Part shown: positions 50,167 to 57,520 of the stretch, piece by piece
Numbering within the stretch: position 1 is the first letter of the stretch
How the letters are laid out: each line of letters opens with the position of its first letter
Origin: an uncultured Christensenellaceae bacterium
GTDB taxonomy: Bacteria; Bacillota; Clostridia; Christensenellales; Christensenellaceae
Direction of reading: 5' to 3'
NCBI GenBank assembly: GCA_934373295.1
Contig: CAKROK010000001.1
Span: forward strand, 1-64,000
Length of the DNA stretch: 64,000 bases
Program-made: the position numbers and the translations under genes
The notes under the pieces: model-generated
Databases searched by the model: none
Told to the model about the DNA's origin: nothing
The model's input: only the letters and a program-made list of their open reading frames with translations

Positions 50167-51486
50167 TTACTTTACCTCTATCGTTATGGAATCGTTGGTC
50201 ACAGCAGTGACAGTTCCGCTGATGCTCGCGTGGATCTTTGCCCCCAAAGCACCTTCCTTAATATCCGCAATAAGGTCGCCTCTTGAAACGGCCTGACCCG
50301 CCGACACGACGGGGACCGCAGGTGCGCCTATGTGCATTTTGAGCGGTATCTTCACGCAATCAACGCTCATCAGCTCGTCGTTGAGAGGAGCGGGAACGTC
50401 ATATTGCTTTATGCCCAGCCTGCCTATCATGCGCGATACGGGGACTCTCTTGTTTTCGATGCCCTTATCGACCGTCGTATAAACCTCTTTTTTGGGCTTG
50501 ATGCCCGCCTGCGCAAGACCCTGCTTCATCCTCTGCATCATGCGCGAGGGAGCAAGACCGAAGTTGCATGCGAAGTAGGTACATACGCCGCAGTCACAGC
50601 AGGAGAATATGCCGTTCACATCACCTAACAGCTTTCCGTCGTTCTGCGCCGACGCACGCATTGCGAGATGCGGCTGAACGTTTAAGCCAAGGGCGTTTCT
50701 CGGACACATCTGCGTACACATAGAGCATTGACAGCAGACCGCCTTGGCGAGCTTCAGATCCCTCGCCGGGTCGTTCGTCTTTGCCATGATGACGTGAGAA
50801 TCCGTCTTGAAAACGAGTATGCCGCCCGTGGTCTTGGTGACGGGTGTGTTTATGTCCTTAGTCAGCTTGCCCATGCACGGGCCGCCGAGAACTATCGTAT
50901 AATCGGAAAGATCTGCGGGAGCGCCCGCCGCCTTTAACAGAATGCTTATCGGAGTACCGATGGGAACCTTGAGCGTGATGGGGTTTTTGACCTCGCCGCC
51001 CACGGTCACATACTTGTCTATAACAGGCGTGCCGTCTATCGCCGCAGCGATGTTCATGAGCGTAGAGACGTTATCCACCACGCAGCCGACGTCCAGCGGA
51101 AGTCCGCCCGTGGGGACGACTCTTCCCGTGACCTCATATACCATCTGCTGCTCATCGCCCGCCGGATAATAGCTCTTAAACAGCTTGAGCTCGACATCCG
51201 TTCCCTTGACGGCCTCTGAAAGCGCGGTTACTGCATCATGATAATGCTCCTTTAGGCATATCACCGCGTGCTTTGCGCCCGTCGCCTCTTTGACCGCGGT
51301 TATGCCCTTTACGACCATATCCGCGTGTACTGCCATGAGCTGCTGATCGACCCTCAAAAGGGGCTCGCATTCCGCGCCGTTGGCGATAATGTATTCCGCC
51401 TTGCAGTTTACCTTGACGTGTGTGGGAAAGCCCGCGCCGCCCGCGCCGACTATACCCGCATCACGAATGTTATCAATTAAGCTCAT
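50167..51486 (-). CDS. PduS-like RnfC-type iron-sulfur flavoprotein
   Basis: This 439-residue protein resembles PduS and RnfC. The N-terminal GIVGAGGAGFPTHVK loop is the NAD/FMN-binding signature, and two ferredoxin-type Cys clusters follow (about 251-261 CCQCSMCTQMC, and 296-307 CCDCGVCTYFAC). It can oxidise NADH and pass electrons to another carrier. In Pdu BMCs PduS reduces cobalamin; here no B12 enzyme is present, so the partner is probably the adjacent PduT-like shell protein, letting the lumen recycle NAD+. Confidence 0.88.
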   Translation of the reverse strand: MSLIDNIRDAGIVGAGGAGFPTHVKVNCKAEYIIANGAECEPLLRVDQQLMAVHADMVVKGITAVKEATGAKHAVICLKEHYHDAVTALSEAVKGTDVELKLFKSYYPAGDEQQMVYEVTGRVVPTGGLPLDVGCVVDNVSTLMNIAAAIDGTPVIDKYVTVGGEVKNPITLKVPIGTPISILLKAAGAPADLSDYTIVLGGPCMGKLTKDINTPVTKTTGGILVFKTDSHVIMAKTNDPARDLKLAKAVCCQCSMCTQMCPRNALGLNVQPHLAMRASAQNDGKLLGDVNGIFSCCDCGVCTYFACNFGLAPSRMMQRMKQGLAQAGIKPKKEVYTTVDKGIENKRVPVSRMIGRLGIKQYDVPAPLNDELMSVDCVKIPLKMHIGAPAVPVVSAGQAVSRGDLIADIKEGALGAKIHASISGTVTAVTNDSITIEVK

Positions 51487-51505
51487 CTTTAAATCCTCTC
51501 AAAAA

Positions 51506-52909
51506 TCAGATGATCCTGAAATCGCCCTTTACTACGCATCTTCTCTTTCTCGTGAAGGAGCGAGCGGAGGTCAGGCCCTCGCCCGTAGGCGTCGCTATGG
51601 TAAGGGTGGAATAGCCCTCACCCGTGAGACCCAGACCTGCATAAGAGGGGCCGTTCTTTACGAAGATGGTCGTGTTCATGACCTTTGCGGCTCTTGAAAG
51701 TCTCTTGATGTTGGTGGAGTGTATCATCGCGGAATGCCAGCAGCCGTTCTCCGCTCTGAACGCCTCCGCAAGGCACTCTTCAAAGTCAGCCACTCTCGCG
51801 ATACCTAAAATGGGCATCATCATCTCGGTGTGGATGAAGGGGTGATCCTTGTCAACCTCACAGATTATCAGCCTAGGGTCGCCGGTGTAGGATACGCCCG
51901 CAGCGTCCATGATGAAGGAGGGGCAGTGACCGACGAACTTTCTGTTGATGACCCACTTGCCGTTCTTCTGCATGAGGACGGTATTCTTGATCTTTTCGAT
52001 GTCGTCGCCGTATACTCTCATAGCGCCGTTCTTGGTCATCTCGCTCATGAGCTGATCGGCTATGGATGCTACCGCGAAGCACTCCTTTTCCTCAAAGCAC
52101 ATCACGTTGTTATCGAGCGACGCGCCGTCGACTATGTCCTTAGCCGCCTTGGGGATATCCGCAGTCTCGTCGACCATTACGGGCGGGTTGCCGGGACCTG
52201 CGCAGATGGCCTTCTTGCCGGACTTCATAGCAACCTTGACGATGCCCTCGCCGCCCGTTACCGCGAGCAGCTTGATGTCGGGATGGCTCATTATTATGTT
52301 GGAGGATTCGAGGTTGGGCTCCTTAGCCGCAACGACGAGGTTCGCGGGGCCGCCCGCCTCGATGATAGCCTCGTTCATTATCCTCATGGCCTCCTGCGAG
52401 CATCTCTTTGCGGCGGGATGGGGGTTGAATACGACCGCATTGCCCGCAGCTATCATGCTCATGGAGTTGTTTACGACTGTTGAAGTCGGGTTTGTCGAAG
52501 GGGTTATTGAGCCGATAACGCCGTAGGGCGCAGATTCAACGATCGTAAGTCCGTCGTCTCCGGAGAACGCCTCCGTCTGAAGATCCTCGATGCCGGGAGT
52601 CTTCTGCGCGGTCAGGATGTTCTTCTTGGTCTTATCCTCGACTCTGCCGTAGCCCGTCTCCTCGTGAGCGAGCTTCGCAAGGTACTCTGCATTTTTGATG
52701 GCCGCCGCTCTCATAGCCTCGACGAGCCTGCCCCTCTCCTCAAGGGTCATGTTCATCAGCTTAAACTGAGCCGCCTTTGCCGCCGCGATGGCGTCGTTGA
52801 CGTCGTCAAAGAGACATCCACCGTCGGAAACCTTGCTGCTTTCCTGCGCCATCAGCTTTGAGACTGTGTCGCGGATGATTGTACGGATTTGTTCATCTGT
52901 AAAGCTCAT
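51506..52909 (-). CDS. CoA-acylating aldehyde dehydrogenase, BMC-associated (PduP/EutE type)
   Basis: This 467-residue enzyme converts acetaldehyde (or another short aldehyde) plus CoA and NAD+ to acyl-CoA and NADH. The ALDH fold has the catalytic Cys271 (NNVMCFEEKE) and the PYGVIGSITPSTNP motif typical of PduP/EutE. The first about 20 residues (DEQIRTIIRDTVSKLMAQ) are an amphipathic helix of the encapsulation-peptide type, followed by a short linker. With DeoC it forms a two-step acetaldehyde pathway inside the shell. Confidence 0.93.
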   Translation of the reverse strand: MSFTDEQIRTIIRDTVSKLMAQESSKVSDGGCLFDDVNDAIAAAKAAQFKLMNMTLEERGRLVEAMRAAAIKNAEYLAKLAHEETGYGRVEDKTKKNILTAQKTPGIEDLQTEAFSGDDGLTIVESAPYGVIGSITPSTNPTSTVVNNSMSMIAAGNAVVFNPHPAAKRCSQEAMRIMNEAIIEAGGPANLVVAAKEPNLESSNIIMSHPDIKLLAVTGGEGIVKVAMKSGKKAICAGPGNPPVMVDETADIPKAAKDIVDGASLDNNVMCFEEKECFAVASIADQLMSEMTKNGAMRVYGDDIEKIKNTVLMQKNGKWVINRKFVGHCPSFIMDAAGVSYTGDPRLIICEVDKDHPFIHTEMMMPILGIARVADFEECLAEAFRAENGCWHSAMIHSTNIKRLSRAAKVMNTTIFVKNGPSYAGLGLTGEGYSTLTIATPTGEGLTSARSFTRKRRCVVKGDFRII

Positions 52910-52955
52910 TTCAATTACCTCTTTCTCTGCTTATGCCAAAATGTTTATATGTTTC

Positions 52956-53633
52956 CTATTTATCTTCTTTAGGCTTGTTTGCCTTTGTCTGCTTTTTAGG
53001 TGCGGCTTTTTTCGCGCTCTCCTCATCATCTAACTTTTTGATGATCTCCTCGACGATGCGCTTTGCCTCGTCCTCCTCGCCCGCCTTGGGCTTGGGCGCC
53101 GCCTTCTTTGAAGCCTGCTTTTTAGGCTTGGTCTGCGTCATTTTAAGCTCGGTCTGCTCGGGCTTTGCCGCAGCCTTATCCTGTGTTTTGGGCTGTTCCG
53201 CCGGCTTTTTCGCAGGGGCTTTCGCCGTTTTATCGGGCTTTTCGATTTTCTCCTGTTTTTCCTGCTTTATCGGCTCGGGCTTGCTCTCCGGCTTCTTTTC
53301 GGCTTTTTCTGCCTTTGCCGCGGCGGGCTTTACGCTCGGGTCGGCCTTGTCAAAGCACCTTTCGCCCAGTATATCCACGCTGTCGATTATCGCGACTATG
53401 CAATTATCGACGGGGCGCGCGTCCGTGAGGGCTGTCTGTCTGGAGGACGAACCGGATACGCACATGACCAGCTCTCCGTCGCCCGCGCCCACGCTGTCTA
53501 TCGAGACGAACGGCGCGCCCTTTTCCTCAAATGTCACCATATCTATCGGCTGGCAGACGAGTATTTTAAAGCCCATCAGCTTTTCAGCCTTTTTTGTGCT
53601 TATCACCTGTCCGCAGACTCTTGCTAACTGCAT
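52956..53633 (-). CDS. BMC pentamer shell protein with long charged tail and EP-like helix
   Basis: This 225-residue protein has an N-terminal EutN/CcmL domain (1-95, start MQLARVCGQVISTKKAEKL) followed by an unusual tail of about 130 residues: a Lys/Ala/Pro/Glu-rich linker (about 96-185), then a predicted amphipathic helix EDEAKRIVEEIIKKLDDE (187-204), then more Lys-rich sequence. The helix resembles the N-terminal encapsulation helices of DeoC, the aldehyde dehydrogenase and the 53955 protein. Ordinary EutN proteins are about 90-100 residues. The tail could tie the shell vertex to lumen cargo. GGAGG precedes the ATG. Confidence 0.85.
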   Translation of the reverse strand: MQLARVCGQVISTKKAEKLMGFKILVCQPIDMVTFEEKGAPFVSIDSVGAGDGELVMCVSGSSSRQTALTDARPVDNCIVAIIDSVDILGERCFDKADPSVKPAAAKAEKAEKKPESKPEPIKQEKQEKIEKPDKTAKAPAKKPAEQPKTQDKAAAKPEQTELKMTQTKPKKQASKKAAPKPKAGEEDEAKRIVEEIIKKLDDEESAKKAAPKKQTKANKPKEDK

Positions 53634-53636
53634 CTT

Positions 53637-53942
53637 TTAAACCTCCGTGGGATATTTTTCATATACCCTGCGTCCTTTTATGTCTATTGAATCGAGGATC
53701 CCCAAAAGGGTCATGTCGGCGGGAGCTGTTTTAGTCTCCTCAGCCTGTCTGGATGAGCTTCCTCCGACGCACATCACTATCTCGTCCTGTCCCGCGCCCA
53801 CGCCGTCCATAACGACTACCGGGTCGCCCGAATCCTCCATTGTCTCTATGTTAAGGGGCTGTACGATGAGCAGCTTCCAGCCCTCCAGCGCACGCGCCTT
53901 GGTCGTGCTGACCGCCGTTCCCCTTACTCTTCCTATCATCAT
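53637..53942 (-). CDS. BMC pentamer shell protein (EutN/CcmL family)
   Basis: This 101-residue EutN/CcmL-type protein starts MMIGRVRGTAVSTTKARAL and keeps the GVGAGQDEIVMCVGGSSSRQ turn shared with the 52956 protein, its closest relative in the operon. It is one of four pentamer-type shell genes. Confidence 0.92.
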   Translation of the reverse strand: MMIGRVRGTAVSTTKARALEGWKLLIVQPLNIETMEDSGDPVVVMDGVGAGQDEIVMCVGGSSSRQAEETKTAPADMTLLGILDSIDIKGRRVYEKYPTEV

Positions 53943-53954
53943 AAGTCAGTCACC

Positions 53955-54653
53955 TCAAAAATCGATGCTCACTCCGAGCTCGCTCGCCCTGTCTCGCGCA
54001 AGCGGCGTTATTATGGCATCCTTTTCGCACAGCACGCGCATTGTGCCGTTCTCGGCCGCCTCGTTGACCTCGTTTTCCGTGACGAGCGCCGCGCGGCAAA
54101 CTTCGCCGAACTCCTGCGCCGGGCGGTATGCTATCACGCGCACGCCCATGCCCGTGAGTATGTCTATCGCGTCCACGACCTTTGCGAAGAACGTCGAGCG
54201 CTTGAACTTGGGCGTTTCAAAATCGAGCAGCAGCGTGACCCGCCTGCCCCACAGCAGCGGGCGTAAAAACGCCTGTTCTATAAAGCCCTCGTCATCGCCC
54301 TCCGCGAGCTTATAAAGCTGCGTGAGCTTGGGCGTCACGAGTACGATATCCGCCGCGCCGGCGATCATCTGAAACAGCTCCGCCTCGTCGTGCTCGTCCT
54401 TTACCTCAAACGCAAAGCATCCGGGCGCGCAGAACTCCACCCCGTTAAACAGCGCGCATTGTATGCCCGTGCCGAAGTGCTTTTTAAGGTATTCGCCGCA
54501 GGTCTTTTTTGAAGGCACAAAAGACGTAAACAGAGCCACCGTCCCGCTTACGTTTTCGTTCTTTTCATCCTGATATTGTATTGTCTTAACGACCTCCTCG
54601 ACTATCTTTGAGATGAGCGCCTCGAGATCGATATTACCAAGGTCAAAAGCCAT
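53955..54653 (-). CDS. BMC-associated flavoprotein-like protein of unknown function
   Basis: This 232-residue protein is the first gene of the BMC operon. It starts with a helix IDLEALISKIVEEVVKTIQ (about 8-26) that looks like an encapsulation peptide, then an alpha/beta body with Rossmann-like alternation (VSGTVALFTSFVPSKKTC, ADIVLVTPKLTQLYKL, RVTLLLDFE). The C-terminus ITPLARDRASELGVSIDF resembles a short tail that I recall in other BMC-associated proteins. The fold suggests a flavoprotein or nucleotide-binding protein, but no catalytic motif is certain. Confidence 0.6.
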   Translation of the reverse strand: MAFDLGNIDLEALISKIVEEVVKTIQYQDEKNENVSGTVALFTSFVPSKKTCGEYLKKHFGTGIQCALFNGVEFCAPGCFAFEVKDEHDEAELFQMIAGAADIVLVTPKLTQLYKLAEGDDEGFIEQAFLRPLLWGRRVTLLLDFETPKFKRSTFFAKVVDAIDILTGMGVRVIAYRPAQEFGEVCRAALVTENEVNEAAENGTMRVLCEKDAIITPLARDRASELGVSIDF

Positions 54654-54689
54654 AGCTACCCCTATTTAAGCATTTGTTCTTACAATACA

Positions 54690-54718
54690 ATTATAAATGT
54701 ACGCACAATGTTTGTCAA
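54690..54718 (-). promoter_or_regulatory. Consensus promoter of the BMC operon
   Basis: On the minus strand, TTGACA (54718-54713) and TATAAT (54695-54690) are separated by exactly 17 bp. It lies 37 bp before the first BMC gene. A promoter this strong would need repression when the substrate is absent. Confidence 0.85.
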
Positions 54719-54776
54719 CCACATCAAATGTACTTTAATTTATACCATTTATGCGCACACATTTTTCCAAATGTAT
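54695..54776. promoter_or_regulatory. Three AAATGTA direct repeats across the BMC promoter
   Basis: AAATGTAC occurs at 54695-54702 (inside the promoter spacer) and 54726-54733, and AAATGTAT at 54769-54776. Spacings are 31 and 43 bp. They may be regulator-binding half-sites, with the GntR protein as the candidate. Confidence 0.4.
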
Positions 54777-54783
54777 CATACAT

Positions 54784-55284
54784 TCACTTACAACTAAAGC
54801 CCTTCTCGCGTGCAATATTTTTGAGCTGCTCCGCCGTTCCCTCGACTATATGCTCCGTGTTTATTATCATCGCGTGGGTTTTCGATACATATATATAAAT
54901 GTACTTTCCGTTTGTACGTACCTTTTTCACATCATCCCACTTGCTCGAACCGAACTTGCCCGTGGTCTTGTTGTTCCAGACGATCTTCTTTTCGTTTATC
55001 TCATATTTAATGTCTATGGAAAATCTGTTCAAGCCGGACTGCTTGAGGTTGTTAAACATCTTCATGAAGAACTGTATCACCCACAGCACGATTATAATAA
55101 CGCCCAGCGTGAGCGCCGTATCGCGGAACACCAGCTCATGCATATACTGGCAGACTCCCGCCCCCGCTATGCACACGATAGCTATTATCATAGCCATCCT
55201 GAACTTAAAATCCTGCGTTATTCCGTCGAAAATATAGTAGTCCGTGTAGGTCTTTTTATCGAACTTCGTGTCAACAACTATCAT
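54784..55284 (-). CDS. Membrane protein with YcxB-like C-terminal domain
   Basis: This 166-residue protein has two TM helices (about 29-50 and 58-77) and a C-terminal cytosolic domain (about 90-160) like YcxB, with NRFSIDIKYEINEKKIVW, SKWDDVKKV and YIYVSKTHAMII patterns. YcxB-like proteins are widespread and uncharacterised. It stands alone, with its own promoter at 55314-55322, and is separated from the BMC operon by the BMC promoter region. Confidence 0.75.
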   Translation of the reverse strand: MIVVDTKFDKKTYTDYYIFDGITQDFKFRMAMIIAIVCIAGAGVCQYMHELVFRDTALTLGVIIIVLWVIQFFMKMFNNLKQSGLNRFSIDIKYEINEKKIVWNNKTTGKFGSSKWDDVKKVRTNGKYIYIYVSKTHAMIINTEHIVEGTAEQLKNIAREKGFSCK

Positions 55285-55313
55285 ATTATACCCCTTTAAA
55301 TTTATTCATTTTT

Positions 55314-55322
55314 ATTATAGCA
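55314..55322 (-). promoter_or_regulatory. Extended -10 promoter of the YcxB-like gene
   Basis: On the minus strand TGCTATAAT is an extended -10 element, about 30 bp before the start codon. The -35 position is weak. Confidence 0.5.
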
Positions 55323-55346
55323 CACATCTTTAAATAAATGAATAAC

Positions 55347-55372
55347 AAAAAAGGGTGGTTATATCGCCACCC
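55347..55372 (-). terminator. Terminator of asnA
   Basis: GGGTGG (55353-55358) pairs with CCACCC (55367-55372); the minus-strand transcript continues into TTTTTT. Confidence 0.85.
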
Positions 55373-55379
55373 ATTAAAA

Positions 55380-56387
55380 TTACAGTAAAACTATTCCCGC
55401 ATCCGCGCACTTCTTCATGGTATCTTCACCCCAAACGCTCGCCTGAACCTCGCCGATATGCGCGCAGCCCATCATGAGCATACACAAACGCGATTGACCT
55501 ATGCCGCCGCCGATGGTCAGCGGAAGCTCGCCGTTTATCAGCATCTTATGGAAGGGAAGCTCGAGGCGCTCCTCACAGCCCGCCTTTTTGAGCTGGCTTT
55601 TGAGGGAAGTCTCATCCACCCTTATGCCCATCGAGGATACCTCAAATGCGCTGCCTAAGACCTCGTTATAGAAGAGTATATCGCAGTTTAACGCCCAGTC
55701 GTCATAGTCGGGCGCTCTGCCATCGTGGCGCTCGCCGCTCTTGAGGACATCGCCTATCTGCATTATGACGGCCGTTCCGTGCTCCTTTAAAAACGCATTT
55801 TCGCGCTCCTTGGGCGTCTTATCGGGATACATGTCCTCAAGCTCCTGAGACGTTACGAACGCCGCATCTCTCGAGAGCTTTACGTGCAGCGGAGGAAACT
55901 CCTCCTTGAGCGCGTCATTCGTGTCACACGCCGCGTTTATTATCTTCTGCGCGGTCGCCTTTAAGAAGTCAAGCGTCCTGTCCTCGCGCGTGATTATCTT
56001 TTCCCAATCCCACTGGTCGACGTATACGGAGTGGATGTTGTCCACCTCCTCGTCGCGGCGGATGGCGTTCATGTCCGTATAAAGCCCCTCGCCCACCGAG
56101 AACTCATATCTCTTTAGCGCGAGTCTCTTCCACTTTGCGAGCGAATGCACGACCTCGCCGTTTAAAGACATATCGGGTATGTCAAAGCTTACGGGGCGCT
56201 CCACGCCGTTTAAATTGTCGTTAAGGCCGGAGCTCTGCGTGACGAAAAGGGGCGCGGACACCCTTTTAAGGTTGAGCGCGCTTTTCAGATAATACTGAAA
56301 CGAATGCTTGATATACTCTATCGCCCTCTGTGTCTCGTATACGCTGAGCGAGTTTTTATATCCTTTGGGAATCATTGAACGATCCAT
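55380..56387 (-). CDS. asnA: Aspartate-ammonia ligase (asparagine synthetase A)
   Basis: This 335-residue class II synthetase-like enzyme makes asparagine from aspartate, ammonia and ATP. It shows the AsnA signatures YETQRAIEYIKHSFQ, APLFVTQSSGLNDNLNG, VDQWDWEK, and the C-terminal GGGIGQSRL motif 3. Length is typical (about 330). GGAGG precedes the ATG. It follows the alpha/beta hydrolase by 18 bp and ends in a strong terminator. Confidence 0.96.
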   Translation of the reverse strand: MDRSMIPKGYKNSLSVYETQRAIEYIKHSFQYYLKSALNLKRVSAPLFVTQSSGLNDNLNGVERPVSFDIPDMSLNGEVVHSLAKWKRLALKRYEFSVGEGLYTDMNAIRRDEEVDNIHSVYVDQWDWEKIITREDRTLDFLKATAQKIINAACDTNDALKEEFPPLHVKLSRDAAFVTSQELEDMYPDKTPKERENAFLKEHGTAVIMQIGDVLKSGERHDGRAPDYDDWALNCDILFYNEVLGSAFEVSSMGIRVDETSLKSQLKKAGCEERLELPFHKMLINGELPLTIGGGIGQSRLCMLMMGCAHIGEVQASVWGEDTMKKCADAGIVLL

Positions 56388-56405
56388 AATAACCTCCGAA
56401 AAAAC

Positions 56406-57359
56406 TTATTCCAATCCGCGAATAAAACGGGCAATGGCCTCGTCGTATTCGGGTAGATTACTTACTCTAAGATGAGAATGCGCACCCTTATCAAACCATA
56501 CCATCTGCTTTTTCTCGCTGCCCAGGCAGTCAAAGAGCTGTCGGCACTTCTCGGGCAATGATGAAATGTCCTGCTTTCCACAGATGAACAGTACGGGAAT
56601 CTTTACATTCTTTGCGCGTTTCAATGGCGTATATTTCTTTATATCTGTGCCTGAATGTTTTTTTATGAGATAGCGCAGCTCGTCACGTACGGGAAAAGCC
56701 GGCTTATTGAGCGTTTTCATACGCTGTGTTAGTACGTCGTAGAATGAAGAAAACGGCCCCTCACATATAATCGTTTTAAGCTCCTGTGGACAGTTTTCAT
56801 TTGCTGCGACGTATATCGCCGTCGCTCCGCCTATGCAAAGCCCATGAATAGCGAATTCCTCCACTCCGTATTCGTCGCGCAAAAGTCCCATCCACTTTAT
56901 CACGTCATATTGTTCGTGATAGCCGACGGAATCGCATATACCCTCACTCATGCCGTGCGCACGGATGTCTATCACAAGTACGTTATAGCCCATGTCTTTA
57001 TAGGGAAAAGCAAAATAATAGCTGTATCTCAATCCCTCGTTTTTGCCGGGGATGATGATGACGGCTTTTTTGAATCCAAAGTCATAGTATTCGCCAAAGA
57101 GCTTGAGACCGTCATTTTTAACAGACAGCTCTATCATACAATTCATATTATCGTTCGCCCATTTAACTCCATCGAGATACATGCCGTAATGCTCCTCATT
57201 TTCCGGGGCGGAGCATTCTCTCGACCACTTATTCGGCGAAGTTCTCACAAGAAGATCATTATATAGCCCGCGGGCGATGTTCATAGTGCTGAATATCAAG
57301 CCCATAGCGCCCACACCCAAAAAAGCTAATATTACTATTAACCACCAATACCACTCCAT
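56406..57359 (-). CDS. Membrane-anchored alpha/beta hydrolase with Cys at the nucleophile position
   Basis: This hydrolase of about 317 residues has an N-terminal TM helix (about 5-25) and an alpha/beta-hydrolase fold like the lysophospholipase/YfhR group. The nucleophile elbow reads GLCIGG, with Cys (TGC codon) about residue 175 instead of the usual Ser. The acid and base appear in FICGKQD and KGAHSHLR. ATG 57359 is 7 nt after GAGG; a TTG at 57365 is also in frame. It shares a strand and short gap with asnA. The substrate is unknown. Confidence 0.8.
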   Translation of the reverse strand: MEWYWWLIVILAFLGVGAMGLIFSTMNIARGLYNDLLVRTSPNKWSRECSAPENEEHYGMYLDGVKWANDNMNCMIELSVKNDGLKLFGEYYDFGFKKAVIIIPGKNEGLRYSYYFAFPYKDMGYNVLVIDIRAHGMSEGICDSVGYHEQYDVIKWMGLLRDEYGVEEFAIHGLCIGGATAIYVAANENCPQELKTIICEGPFSSFYDVLTQRMKTLNKPAFPVRDELRYLIKKHSGTDIKKYTPLKRAKNVKIPVLFICGKQDISSLPEKCRQLFDCLGSEKKQMVWFDKGAHSHLRVSNLPEYDEAIARFIRGLE

Positions 57360-57388
57360 AAACAAACCTCAACAAATATGCTGGCACG

Positions 57389-57417
57389 ATTATATCACAT
57401 ATCGGATAGCATGAAAA
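57389..57417 (-). promoter_or_regulatory. Promoter of the hydrolase-asnA pair
   Basis: On the minus strand TTTTCA (57417-57412) and TATAAT (57394-57389) are 17 bp apart, with TGA before TATAAT giving an extended -10 element. Confidence 0.6.
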
Positions 57418-57520
57418 GAGAAAAATGGTCGAAGGAAGCCATTCTGCGCAAAAAAGGTCGAAAAAGCGCGGGAAGTTACACTCTGTATGTATGCGTTTTC
57501 CCGAGAAATACGGCATAAAA

